Shown here piece after piece: positions 1-10,728 of a stretch of DNA of 64,000 bases; the first letter of the stretch is position 1; each line of letters opens with the position of its first letter. A program made the translations under genes and the position numbers. A model generated the notes under the pieces. That model made no database searches. It saw nothing but the letters and a program-made list of their open reading frames with translations, and had not been told where the DNA came from. The DNA lies in assembly GCF_030272615.1 (NCBI RefSeq), contig NC_081413.1, positions 187,020,669 to 187,084,668 on the forward strand, written 5' to 3'. The DNA comes from Cryptomeria japonica. Taxonomy: Eukaryota; Streptophyta; Pinopsida; Cupressales; Cupressaceae.

Positions 1-435
1 CAAAAGAGTACCTTCGGTGGTGCATTCTTTTTGGATAAAAAAATGGTTTCATGGGCAAGTAAGAAAAAAGATTCAACTTCCCTATCTACTGTTGAAGCTG
101 AATACATTGCTCCTGCTAGCAACTGCACTCAGGTAGTTTGGATGAAACAAATATTGAAGGATATCAGAGTTATCTATGATGAGCCTATTGTCATACATTG
201 TGATAATTCTAGTGCTATTAATATGTCAAAGAACTCGGTGCAACATTCAAAGACTAAACATGTATCAATCAAGTATCATTTCTTGAGAGAAAAATTCAGT
301 GAAGAGGAAGTGAAGTTAGAGTATGTGTCTACAAAGGAACAAATTGCTGATATTTTCACCAAGCCTTTGCCTGTAGGTACATTTGTCTATTTGAGAGACA
401 AGTTAGGGGTATCTACCCCTATCGATGGGAACTAG
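1..435 (+). CDS. Copia element A: RNase H end of pol (cut by window edge)
   Basis: Open from the first base to a TAG stop. This is the C-terminal RNase H part of a Ty1/copia polyprotein, which removes the RNA template during reverse transcription in virus-like particles. Visible motifs in order are SLSTVEAEYIA (acidic E), HCDNSSAINMSKN (acidic D), HSKTKHVSIKYHFLREK, and the family's usual ending ADIFTKPLP...YLRDKLGV. The N-terminal part of the polyprotein lies outside the window. No stop or frameshift interrupts this piece, so A is among the better preserved copies here. It is followed by a non-coding tail, a PPT and a 3' LTR, as expected for a copia 3' end. Confidence 0.93.
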   Translation, partial: QKSTFGGAFFLDKKMVSWASKKKDSTSLSTVEAEYIAPASNCTQVVWMKQILKDIRVIYDEPIVIHCDNSSAINMSKNSVQHSKTKHVSIKYHFLREKFSEEEVKLEYVSTKEQIADIFTKPLPVGTFVYLRDKLGVSTPIDGN

Positions 436-756
436 ATGCATTGAGTTGCATCAATCTGGTGGACTTCAATTTTATCTTTTTGTCTGGATTGATGAGTTTA
501 TGTTGCTCCTCTGATGGAGTAATCTATTTGTGGTTCAGTTGAGCTGGTTATAATTATGATTTGTTTATTCTAAGGGGGAGAGTAAGTTTGTTTTTCTATT
601 TTGAGAACCTTTGTCATTCATGTCAAACGGGGAGAGAAAGCATGTGAAAAACTGTCTTATCTGTTGTTGGCGAGCTTGATCTTAGGGAAGTTTTCTAGAG
701 ATGTTTTATTTCTTTACATTAATTGTTTTTCACATCCATATGTTACCATCAATGCC
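436..756 (+). other. Copia A 3' untranslated tail
   Basis: No gene. It holds two PPT-like purine runs (AAGGGGGAGAG near 570 and ACGGGGAGAG near 626) before the true PPT. The same habit is seen in copia G and D. Confidence 0.7.
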
Positions 757-768
757 AAAGGGGGAGAT
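757..768 (+). promoter_or_regulatory. Polypurine tract of copia A
   Basis: AAAGGGGGAGAT lies directly before the TGTTGG start of the 3' LTR. It primes plus-strand DNA synthesis. The preceding bases (ATCAATGCC) are shared with copia D, copia G and element L. Confidence 0.9.
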
Positions 769-2050
769 TGTTGGACATTGTTGCTGCTAGGATATGTTGT
801 TGTCATTGATGTCAACATATTCCTATGATTTATTGCTCTGGTGGTTGCTGATTATTTTATTGGGACCATGGTTTGGTATATGGAGTATTTCTAGTATCAT
901 TATATCTTTTTGTATTGGTTTCAATGATCCGGGGGCTTAATTGATAATATCATATGATTTGGTTTACAGTTTGGTACTTTTGATCACTGCTTTGCAGAGT
1001 TCGGTATTTCCTCTCATATATTCCGATGTGATCAGATCTTGAGTTACAATTTTGGGAGATTTTTTGGGATGTTCATGTATATCTTTATTTCAGATGGATC
1101 ATGATTTGGTGCTTTGCGAGTTATCTTTCCTCATGGTAGTTGCTATTATTTGGGTGTTCTTGAGTTTCAGATGTTGATTGATGAAGATTTGATAAGTGGT
1201 GTTGTTGCAATTGTTATAGATGATTCTGACGTGCTTGCTAGCGTTTCCTAATTATGTCCTATTTGTTTTGATGATCTACATTGATTTTTATGCATGGTTT
1301 TGGTGTTTTTTTAATCCAGTGGTGTTGTTCATGATATATGAGACCTATTTGGTGGTGTAGCATGTTGTCGTTGATCTTGGAGTTGATTCCAAAGGTCGAT
1401 ATGTGTATTGGGTGATGAGATTTTATAATTAGGTCTTTTTGGGTTGAGCCGACCTTGTTGTCAAGGTTGATGATCAGTATATATAGATGAGTTATTTACA
1501 CAATTTGATGGATGATGAAGTGTCTGCATTATTAGAGAATGGAAAACATGCAAACAAGTGAATACATCCTTCAACATTATGATTGAGCAGAGATTGAAGT
1601 ATTGCAAAGAAGACAAATATGGTTAACTGGAACTGTCATCAGGCATTTGCAGATGCTATTATTTCAATTCATTTGATTTTGGATTGTTGTCTGAATATTT
1701 TGTAAGTCAGTGAGACTTCCTTGTAAGGTAGTGAACCTTCCCTGAGGGTTGTAGTCTTCTGGGTTATTGTATTTTGAGAAGTAAGCTCTAGGCAGTGAGC
1801 TTGAATGCATGTGCATTCCCCATTGTAATTATTTTCACATACTACTATGGAGTATCATCTTATTGTGTTTTCCCTTAACCGGGTTTTCCAAGTCAAAATC
1901 TTGGTGTTGTGTGTTGTGTTATCAATTTGCTTTTTTTTTTTGTTGCTCCAATTAATTTGATTTGTATTTGATGTTAAGTTTGTTAATCCGGTGAAAACTG
2001 ATTCACCCCCCCCCCTCACTCTCAGTTTTTCTTCATTGTTGTTGCCAACA
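769..2050 (+). repeat. 3' LTR of copia A
   Basis: Starts TGTTGG and ends CCAACA, a perfect 6-bp inverted terminus. Length is 1282 bp. A TATA-like TATATATAG is at 1478-1486. Near the 3' end it carries ATTCA followed by ten C (2006-2015) and a CCCTTAACCGGGT motif near 1870, both shared with LTRs of D, G and L. The 5' partner is outside the window, so no target duplication can be checked. Confidence 0.9.
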
Positions 2051-2483
2051 CAGGACTCATAGTAAGTAGATCCTTACTAAATAAATAAGTCATGTCTTCT
2101 CCTTCTCTCTCTTCTCTTCATGTTTTTCTCATTTTTTCTTAATATTAGATTGATGAGATCATAAGACCTTGGAAGATTGGTGTTTCTTATCTCTTCAATA
2201 TCTTGGTGAAAGTATTTCAATGCTACTTTGTCCTTTTTCTAGAGTATGAGCATAAATTCATACTCTCATAAAGTGGGGGCTAAATATAGTGTCATAAATT
2301 GTATCTTCATACAGTTTCATACTTATTTAGGCCTCACTTTAGTGTTTCTACCTTATATGCCTTGATTATGCCTAATTCTACTCACACCAAGGCTAAATCT
2401 ATGATCTTTATTCTCTGTTCTTTGGGACCTTGATTCAGCCCAGAATGTCCAAAATTTCATATTAAGATAGAGGACATGACCAG
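2051..2483 (+). other. Spacer with gypsy PPT and possible LTR start
   Basis: No gene. The PPT-like AAAGTGGGGGCTAAA at 2270-2284 is identical to the PPT of element H. It is followed by TATAGTGTCATAAATTG, which may be the start of a gypsy 3' LTR cut off near 2440 where copia-derived sequence begins. Confidence 0.45.
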
Positions 2484-2966
2484 AGTTCCTTATCAGAGTG
2501 TTGTTGGCAACTTAATGTATGTTATGGTATGTACAAGGCCAACCAATGCCCAAGTAGTGGAGTCCTCATTTGATTTATGGCCAATACTAGATGGGTGAGT
2601 TGGGATGTGATGAAGAGAGTGTTCAAGTATTTGTGTGGTACTAATAAGTATTCCTTATGTTTCCATGGTAATCCTATAGGGCCTTAACAGTCTTTGAGTA
2701 TTCGTAAATATGTAGATTCTGATTGGCCGGGTAACATTCATAGAAGAAGATCCACTAGTGTATATGTTTTCACAATGTTTGGTGGTGCAATAAGTTGGAT
2801 GAGTAAGTGTCAGGTTGTGGTCACTTTGTCCACTACCAAATTAGAGTACATGGTAAATACTTGTGCTTGCAAAGAATATATTTGGCTTACGAGACTATGT
2901 TTGAAAATTGGTTTTGATGTGGGACAAATTACTATCTATTGTGACAACCAGAGTGCCATTTGCTAG
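2484..2966 (+). pseudogene. Copia B fragment: RT end and RNase H
   Basis: A degraded copia segment. From 2484 the frame reads a VVGNLMYV-like RT tail with stops and shifts. From 2694 an open stretch of 90 residues shows KYVDSDWPGN, RRRSTSVYVF, GGAISWMSKCQ, TLSTTKLEYM and YCDNQSAIC. These are the DADWAG, STSGY, SW.SKKQ, STTEAEY and CDNQSAI motifs of copia RNase H in the right order. The RNase H C-terminus is lost after CDNQSAIC. It precedes, rather than follows, the LTR and gag of the next piece (see findings). Confidence 0.85.
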
Positions 2967-3076
2967 GCAAAGAATCTTAGGAAAATGATGTCTCAACCTT
3001 GCAATAGTAAAAGGAAACTATTGCATTTAGATGGTTGGATATACACATATATTTTTAACTTTAGGTATGTTTAGAG

Positions 3077-3620
3077 TGTTGGATAAAAAATATTGGATTT
3101 TTTCTAGTGGTGCATTCTGTATGTTGTGAAAGTGGATCTAGAGTGCTCGATGGTTGATAAAGCTACATTTTATGTATATTTTATCAATGTAAATCTTGAC
3201 CAATTATCATTAGGTTATAGTTCTAATGGTGGATATTTTGTGTGCTTTGTTTCCCCTAGAAGGCAATCCTATATTATGAGGACATTGCATTATGAATATG
3301 TATTGTGGTGTATTCTGATAGTCTAACAGTTGTTGAACTACCTTTCAATCTTTGTTGGTGATACTCATGTGAGAAGCGTTCTCTACAAGTATATTGTAAT
3401 TTGTTGTTGATTTTTGAATAATATATTAGGTGGCTATTAGAGTCCAAGGTTTTTCTCCCGAAAGGGTTTTCCCCACATAAATAATTGTGTTGTGGTATGC
3501 ATGCTATTTATATTTGTTTTTGTTAAGTTTATGTTACTATCATAAAGATCTATAAATTTTTTGCATTACCCTTCTCTCAAGATTCATGTAGGAAGTTGTT
3601 GCTACCATAACTTCCTTACA
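3077..3620 (+). repeat. Probable LTR of copia B
   Basis: Ends ...CTTACA just before a primer site. It contains the CCCGAAAGGGTTTTCCCCAC block typical of plant copia U5. A TGTTGG at 3077 is a plausible start. The 3' boundary is better supported than the 5' one. No second copy lies in the window. Confidence 0.5.
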
Positions 3621-3622
3621 AG

Positions 3623-3634
3623 TGGTATCAGAGT
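3623..3634 (+). promoter_or_regulatory. Primer binding site of copia B
   Basis: TGGTATCAGAGT matches the usual plant copia site (TGGTATCAGAGC) for initiator methionine tRNA with one change. It sits two bases after the proposed LTR end and 109 bases before a gag-like ATG. Confidence 0.8.
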
Positions 3635-3742
3635 TTGATCAAATTTGGTCTTAGTTGTGGCTTGTGGTGTTTTCTGAACTAATCCAAATTCGAGTGGGAG
3701 CTTGTGTATAAGATAATTTGTGAATTTGTTGCAATAAATTTT

Positions 3743-6503
3743 AGATGGCAAGTTCATCAGGGAAAATAGAGGTGGAGAATTTTTTTAAAAATAATTTTGA
3801 GATGTGGAAGTTAAAGGTGGAGGATCTATAATAGATTTAGATCCATGAAGAGATCTCTATAAAGAAGCTATGGAAGAAACTTGGTGAGATGTATCAATCT
3901 AAACCTTTAGTGAATAAGATTTTATTGAGGGAAAAATTGTATTCTTTGAGAATGGAAGAGGGTGGATGAGTTACAAACCACTTGAAAGTGTTCAATATAG
4001 TGGTGGCTCAATTGGAATCTATTGGTCTCAATATGGAGGAAGAGGATGCTTATTAAATCTTACTTTTTTATTTTCCTAATTCATGGGATTCTCTTGTTGT
4101 GATTATCAACACTAGTTCTGTTGTTTTGAATTCTAAAGATTTAGTAGATATTTTTCTTGGTGAAGAGATGTGGAGGGAGGTATCAATTAGTTCAAAGGAA
4201 TCCCTAGTTGTTCATGGAAGACCTAAGGAAAAAGGTAAGGAGAATGAGAGGCATGATAAATACAAGTCTAAGGGAATGTCCAAAACTCCTAGAAATTCCA
4301 AATTCATTTGTTGGGATTGCGATAAATATTGACACTTTTGTAAAGATTAGTTTGAGAAGGAAGATGGTGATGCATTTGTTGCATCTTTCACTACTCATCC
4401 AGGTAATGATGCATGATTGTTAGACTCAAGTGCATCTTTTCATATGACTTCCAAAGGTTCTCTAAACATAAAGAATTCAATGGAGGTAAGGTGAAATGGG
4501 GTGATGAATCTCATTTAGATATATTGTTGGTCATGCTAAAGTTAAAATTTGGGTTTCCTAATGGAAGAGTAAAAATGATTAATTGTGTGTTGCATATCCA
4601 TGCATTAGCACAAAATATGTTATTTGTGAAAAAATTAATAGATGTGGTTGTGCAAGTAGTCTTTTCTAATGCAGGATGTAAAATGGTGAGACGTGCTATG
4701 ATGATTACTAGAGTTGTTTTATTTGGTGCATTATATAAGCTAGATGCATACAATATGGAGTGTAATAGCACTTTTGTGAAAATAAAATTTGTGGATACTT
4801 CATTGAAAGATGTGAGGGTTTCACCTTTAGTAGATGGTCATGGATTTTGGGTACCTAAGGGTGCTCTTTCTTCTGAAGAAAATTTACGTACAAAGAAGAC
4901 TATGTTATGGCACCAAAGACTTGGCCACACTAGAGAAAAAGGTCTAAGGACCCTAAAAAATAAAAACCTTGTTGAAGGTTTGAATGATTATAATCCTGAT
5001 TTTGATTTATGTGAGCATTGCATTTATGGAAAACAAAACCACATTTAGTTTTACTCAAGTTCTCATAAATCTTATGGTGTCTTTGATCTTATTCAATCTG
5101 ATATTTTTGGTCTTGTATATGTTCCTTCTATTAGAAAATACACATATTATGTTTCATTTATTCATGATATTAGAAAGACATGGATATATTTTCTTAAGAG
5201 TAAATCTAAAGTTTTTATTTGATTTAAATAATATAAAGCAATGGCCAAGTTGCTGACTAAAAAGAAAATAAAATGTTTGAGGACTAATAATGGTGGTAAA
5301 TTTTTCTCTAATGATTTTGATAGATTTTGTAAATATTGTTGTATTAATAGATGGAGGACAAATCCATATTCTCCACAATAGAATAGAGTTGTAAAAAGAA
5401 TGAAAAGGACATTGATGGAGAAGGCTAGGAGTATGTTGAGTGGTTCTAGTCTAGAATAAAATTTTTGGGCTAACGTTGTTGCCACTACTTGCTACTCAAT
5501 TAATAGGTCTCCTATGTCACCTCTTGTTGATAAAACACCTATGGATGCATGGTTGGGTCCTAAGACTTCATTAAGACATCTTAGAGTTTTTTGTTACGAG
5601 GCATATACACCTGTGCCAAAGGAGAAATGAACAAAGGTGGAGAACAAGGATGTGAAATGTATATTCATTAGATACAGTTATAGTGTGAAAGGATGCAAGA
5701 TTTGGGTTCCTCTTGCATAGAAGGTATTACATAGTAGGAGTGTTATTTTTAGAGAGACTAAGCCTCATTTTATTACATTGAAGCCAAGATAGACTAAACA
5801 AGAAGATGTAATTCATTTTTCTTCTATTCCTGAAAGAGTTGAATTGAGACCCCTAAATAGGCAAGAGGTTTAGGAGAGATCATCTACCTCCATATATTTA
5901 GAAGAGGAAGAAGAGCCTCCAACTTAGCTTGTTTGAAGGTCTACAAGACATAGACAACCACCTAAAAGGTAGTCACATGATGATTGGAGATATATATATA
6001 TATATATATGAATACTAATGTGGATGAACATAGATCCATAGAAGAGACATTAATTAGGTATGAGTGATATAGAATCCTAGAAAATTTCTATGGATGAAGA
6101 AATGACAATGTTGAAAAAGAATGATACATGGGATCTTATACCATTACCTGAAGAATGAAAACTTTTCAGTTGCAAATGGGTAAAAAAAAATATTGGTTCA
6201 TATGGAGGTATTGAGAAATATAAAGCAAGGTTGGTTGCAAAAGGCTACTCTTAGGTAGAAGGTGTTGATTTGAGTGATATGTTTACTCCTATTGCAAAAA
6301 TGACATCCATTAGATTTTTTCTTTCTATTGCTATTGCTTATGATTTAGAGATCAAGCAAATACATGTGAAAACTATTTTCCTTCATGGTTATTTGAAGAA
6401 TAATATCTATGTGACATATCTAGAGCACTATGTGGTAAAAAGTAAAAGGAATTTAGTTTTTTATTTGAAGAAATATTTGTATGGCCTTGTATACAAAAAA
6501 TTG
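3743..6503 (+). pseudogene. Copia B gag-pol remnant (gag, integrase, RT)
   Basis: Starts with an ATG at 3743 (MASSSGKIEVENFF), a copia gag start, but stops soon appear. A degraded zinc knuckle (CWDCDKY*HFCKD) is at 4312-4350. A 211-codon open piece (4413-5048) ends in the gag-pre-integrase motif WHQRLGHTREKGLRTL...CEHCIYGK. Integrase core follows (LRTNNGGKF, then NPYSPQ*NRV) and RT start (WKKNDTWDL-like, KARLVAKGYS, FTPIAKMTSIRF, LHGYLKNNIYV). It ends within RT at YGLVYKKL, where gypsy LTR C begins. Many stops are TAG or TAA where the family has CAG or CAA. Not functional. Confidence 0.9.
5989..6009 (+). repeat. Short (TA)n run in copia B
   Basis: A dinucleotide TA run inside the decayed pol, in the usually variable linker between integrase and RT. 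Confidence 0.85.
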
Positions 6504-7505
6504 TGAGTGCAAGATGAAGAAGATTAAAATACTAAACTAAACATCTAAGCAAACACAAAAATTGACCACACTCATGTTTAAGACGCTAATTTTTTTTTTT
6601 CAAAATAAAATAAAAATAAATGTCACAAAATCTCTTGAAATCCTTGATTTGATTGTCTTCTAGTTTGACGTGTGCTCGTTATGCTGTAGATGCTTGATTT
6701 TGCTTCATGTTGTTTGATGCAAGATGAGGATTATGCTAAATGAGATGCAAGATGTATGCTAAATTGTTATGGATGTAGAAAAGACAAGTGAACAATTCGG
6801 CACTACGATGGTATGAAAATGAAAGTGGAAGGATTATGATGTAAAATGAAGAGATTAAATAGGCCAAGTTGGGAGATGAGGAAGCATGAAAATGGGACAC
6901 TTGTCCCTGAGAAGGTGTCATGGATGGAAATGACATATGTCCTTGAGACAAACAAGTGTCATGGAGATAAATGACATGTGTCCTTAAGGACACATTCATA
7001 TTTGGGGAGATAAACCCAAATAAGAAGGTTCTATTCCAAATATGGAGATATTCCCACATATTAGGATATTTGAGATATTTACCCAAATTTTTAGAAATGT
7101 AGGATATTTTGGGAATGAGTACACATATGGTGAGGGCAAAGGGATAAGGTTGAATAAAACCTTGGTTAGCCAAGGAGGTTGGATTTAGAGGAAGAGCTGG
7201 ATGAGGGTTAGAGTTAGGAGACATGTGGGAGAAATAGAATTAATTAATTCTATAACGAAAATTAGGAGGAAAGGAAAAAAAGAACTAAATAATCAAATTA
7301 TGCATTTGATATATTTAACAGAAGAAGAGATCAAACTTAATTAATTATTGATTTATGATTATCAAATAATTAATTAAAGAATGACTATAGCATAATCAAT
7401 ACAATTGATTAGTTAAAAGGAGGGAACACTATTATTTAAATAATGCATAATTATTTAATTAAAGGCACTCAGGATAAATAAATTAATCAAATTTAGGTGT
7501 CTACA
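6504..7505 (-). repeat. 3' LTR of gypsy element C
   Basis: Read on the minus strand it starts TGTAGACACCTAAA at 7505 and ends ...GCACTCA at 6504, 1002 bp. The start resembles that of gypsy F (TGTATACACCTAAA). It has the same layout: AT-rich block with TTAATTAAATAATTA motifs, a stretch with GGACACATGTCAT repeats, then a TATA-like CTATTTAATC (plus 6853-6862). The sequence is otherwise different from F. It interrupts the RT of copia B. Confidence 0.75.
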
Positions 7506-7519
7506 TTTTTCCCCTCTTC
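7506..7519 (-). promoter_or_regulatory. Polypurine tract of gypsy C
   Basis: On the minus strand GAAGAGGGGAAAAA lies directly before TGTAGACACC. Compare CAAAGAGGGGCAAAA before the 3' LTR of gypsy F. This sets C's orientation to minus. Confidence 0.8.
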
Positions 7520-8449
7520 ATAGTGGTGCTAAAATAGCATCAGTGCAAAGATCAAAAGACACCAACAACTCAAAGAATAGAAACCGAGAAAAAGCCCCAA
7601 GAAAAGCAGAGAAAAAATGACAAGAAACAAAATTAGCAAGTGAAGACGATACTTAAAATGAAAATCATAAGAAGAAATGGCAAGAAAAATGGTCCCGAAT
7701 GGACCAAGATAGTGAAAAGTAGGGCTTTAAAAATCCCTATATTAGCAAATTAAAAAAATACTATTCACTTTTATTGCAAATGAGAGAGAATTTACAGGGA
7801 TTTGAGAGCCCTTTGTACTTGCTTAGCACATTCTAGAGCTTTGAGAATAGCAGACGAGATGACGGCTAGGGAGATCCAAGGCATCACACAAACGTGGTAG
7901 TGAGTTATAGATGTAGTTGATAAAATGATCACAAGGTATGGTAAAAAAATAGAGACCTCACTTTTTATTTTTGTGCATTTATTACACCTAGATGTAGGAA
8001 AAACAACATTCCTATCGGTTTGTGAACTGTGAGAATGTGCGTAGAAGCGACAAAAATGCATTCCTGGCATTCGCGTAGGGGAGCGAGTTTGACAAAGAAT
8101 AGACTAGGATTAGAGGGTTCCAGGAATGTGATCCCGTAGTAGCGGGTTCACATACTAGGGTTATGGGAACCCGTTTTCATGGCTTATGGGCAAGCAGGAT
8201 TGCAATCCCGCAACCAAGCAAGGGTAGAAGATAACCATAGATTTTAGGGTTTTGCAGGATCGCGTTCCTACATTAGTGGGTTCATAGACCATGATAGAAA
8301 GATTGTATTCCAATGGTCCAAGGACCAGCAAGAATGTATTACCACGATTAGGAAAAGGAAAAACTACCAAAAGTGGTGGGATTGAGGGAAAATATAAGAA
8401 AAGCGAGGGTCAAGTAGTCGAGAAGAAAAATGAATAGATAGAGAAAATG
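7520..8449 (-). other. Gypsy C 3' non-coding region
   Basis: No gene seen. It repeats short GGGATCGCATTCC/GGGTTC-type phrases between 8100 and 8340. Element L is inserted at its right end, so this DNA originally joined 41523, just upstream of the plant mobile domain reading frame. Confidence 0.6.
8445..8449. repeat. Target duplication of element L, left copy
   Basis: AAATG, matched exactly at 41518-41522 on the other side of L. Confidence 0.9.
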
Positions 8450-8885
8450 TGATGAACTTATAAGGCACTGAGGGGGGGGGGGTGAATCAGTACAAGCAAA
8501 AACAATATAAATCTGATCACTAACTTTCACAACTGAAAACTTATCTATCATATAGAAATATCACCACATAAGAAAATTCCCAATAAAATAAATTCCACAT
8601 AACACAAGAGATTATACATGGAAACCCAATAGGGAAAAACCACGATGGGAGTTAGTACCCTCAAGATTCACTATCTGTAGAATACAAATCTTGACCGATT
8701 AAGGTCTTACAACTATGCCCTATTAGGAGCAGACCCAGTTAAGAGTCACCCAGTTAAGGGATTTGAATGATAAGACCTGTTAGGAGAAATGACCTGTTAG
8801 GATCAACCTCGCAAGAGGATTTAAGTCTTTGATTCAGAGCTACCTTGATAGGGGATTTACAAATTAAGGCCTATTAGGATCTACC
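8450..8885 (-). repeat. L 3' LTR, part 1 (split by copia D)
   Basis: Aligns to 40343-40728 of the right LTR (TGATGAACTTATAAGG..., eleven G then TGAATCAG, and repeated GTTAAGGGAT/CTGTTAGGA phrases). Copia D cuts it after CTACC. Confidence 0.88.
8881..8885. repeat. Target duplication of copia D, left copy
   Basis: CTACC, matched exactly at 20822-20826. Confidence 0.93.
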
Positions 8886-10418
8886 TGATAATACAATGAT
8901 GAACAGTGTGTACCAAATTGGTACTAAGAGGGGGGGGGTGAATCAGTATAGATATAAAAACTTTTCCTGAACTGGTTTGACTGTAAGCAGTGAACTTGAC
9001 TGGCAATCACTAACACTGATCATAAACCAAATTACTATTGGTTAAACACAACGAGATTGTGAAAGATACAAACCAGAAACACTTATCTTACCACATAACC
9101 TACACCCTCATTTCCATATTATCCTTGTGCACAAACAGGTAATCTATCATCAAAAATATAATAACATGCTAGATCAACATGATTCACCGCTTGACAGAAA
9201 ACAACAAAGCATCGCATGAAAAGGAAATCACACATGACACACATATTTTTCACGTGGAAAGCCAACTAGGAAAAACCATGGTGGGGATGAATACCCACAA
9301 GCCATTTTTGAACTCTTTAGAAGTTTGCTCTGTTCGGAACCTTGTCCGGTTAAAGACTGTTACAACAGGTTCTGTTAAGAACCGATCCTGTTAGGGATCA
9401 CCCGGTTAAGGGATGGCTAGAATACCCAGTTAAGGGTTAAATCCTGTTAGAGGTTACCTTGTTAGAGGATTTCATGAACCCAATGGCTTTGAGTCACCTT
9501 GTTAAAGGATTTACAACAAGCTGGTTAAAGCCACCCTGTTAAGGGATTTTCCAACTGTTGAAGTGGTTAGACATCAATAGGTATTACAATGATCTGGTAA
9601 TAGCACTTCAATACCAATGCAGATCTACTTTAGTTCCTTTCTTCTGTATACACACTCTGCAGGTATCAACCCTCTTATTTGGTCTGGCAAGAATGACGTA
9701 TCTTTGCAATTAGATACACACAATATTTGCCAACAACTTCAACATGAAACACAACATCAACCTTATAGGAAACAGATAGGTCGGTAACATAAACCCTAAA
9801 CCTTAAATATTTAGGTCGAGCAATTTAGTTGGTTCAATCCTGACCATCGAACACTTTGCATTTGAATACAATGGTCTTTGAGCAGATCTCAAGACATTCT
9901 CCATCATTCGTTCTTCACCGCTTCTTGGAGGTGATAACCCATCATGCGTTCTCCACCATTTGCGTAGACTTCGCACATTCCCAAGGTAGATAGAATCAAT
10001 CTCCTTCATGCAGGATCCTTCACGTGCATGAGGCTGACGTGGCAGCACGATTTGATCTCCATTAAAATGCTAACTTATCACATAATGCCATCTGTTGAAC
10101 TACACAGGCTCAAAGAACTTCAACCAGAAACCCTGAAGCTTCAACCAAAAACCCTAAACTTGAGACTACCAACCGGTATTCATACCATATTAAACCTTGA
10201 TAGAAAACATTCCATATACCAGTTCACTTGGACAAACATACCGCTTCACCTTTTGCACATATACCAATTCTCATCATTATACCGGTTCACTTTTCTAGTT
10301 GCTTAACTTCAATAAACCTGTTCACTCTTCATCATATTACCGGTTCTCTCTTTCAGTATATTGACATCAATGACAACACAATTACATCATGTCAACATAC
10401 TCTGCACCTATGCCAACA
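8886..10418 (-). repeat. Copia D 3' LTR
   Basis: On the minus strand it starts TGTTGGCATA and ends TTGTATTATCA. It contains nine G before TGAATCAG (8930-8938) and a run of degenerate CCCTTAACCGGGT-like units at 9340-9550. Differences from the other LTR are mostly C/T or G/A. Confidence 0.95.
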
Positions 10419-10432
10419 ATCTCCCCCTTTGG
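10419..10432 (-). promoter_or_regulatory. Polypurine tract of copia D
   Basis: On the minus strand CCAAAGGGGGAGAT directly precedes TGTTGGCATA. A second PPT-like CAAAGGGGGAGAAG lies upstream at about 10520-10535. Confidence 0.9.
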
Positions 10433-10663
10433 CATTGATGGCAATATACAAAGATATCTCTCTTTCTACATCACATCTTCTCCTTAATACTGTAGATATC
10501 TTCTCTGCTTCACATCTTCTCCCCCTTTGACAACAATGCCAAAGAGGAGGCACGAGCTTCCCTGTTCCACTATGCTACTCCCCCTGAGGAGTAGCATCCT
10601 TCAACACATTAATCCTGAAATGATATAGCAAAGTAAGATCTGACTGATGTGGAGCACAAACCT
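10433..10663 (-). other. Copia D 3' untranslated tail
   Basis: Non-coding DNA between the polyprotein stop and the PPT. Contains TTGTTGTCAAAGGGGGAGAAG, a phrase repeated in copia G and, mutated, in L. Confidence 0.7.
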
Positions 10664-10728
10664 TTAGTTTGCCTCTTGAAGGGGCAGCACCCCTAATTCA
10701 CCTCTCAGATAGGTAAAGGTAGCCTTCA
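10664..10728 (-). pseudogene. Copia D: last codons of RNase H, split off by element E
   Basis: Read after 15185 on the minus strand with E and one CTTCA removed, this gives the usual end of copia RNase H (TF.YLR..LGVLP) and a TAA stop at 10664. Copia G has the same ending at 47800-47859. The frame stays open across the junction, confirming that E inserted into a coding frame. Confidence 0.88.
10724..10728. repeat. Target duplication of element E, left copy
   Basis: CTTCA, matched exactly at 15185-15189. Confidence 0.9.

Noticed and set aside
601-828. 75-codon open frame at the copia A 3' end
   Set aside because: Runs through the PPT into the LTR; no homology or start context of note.
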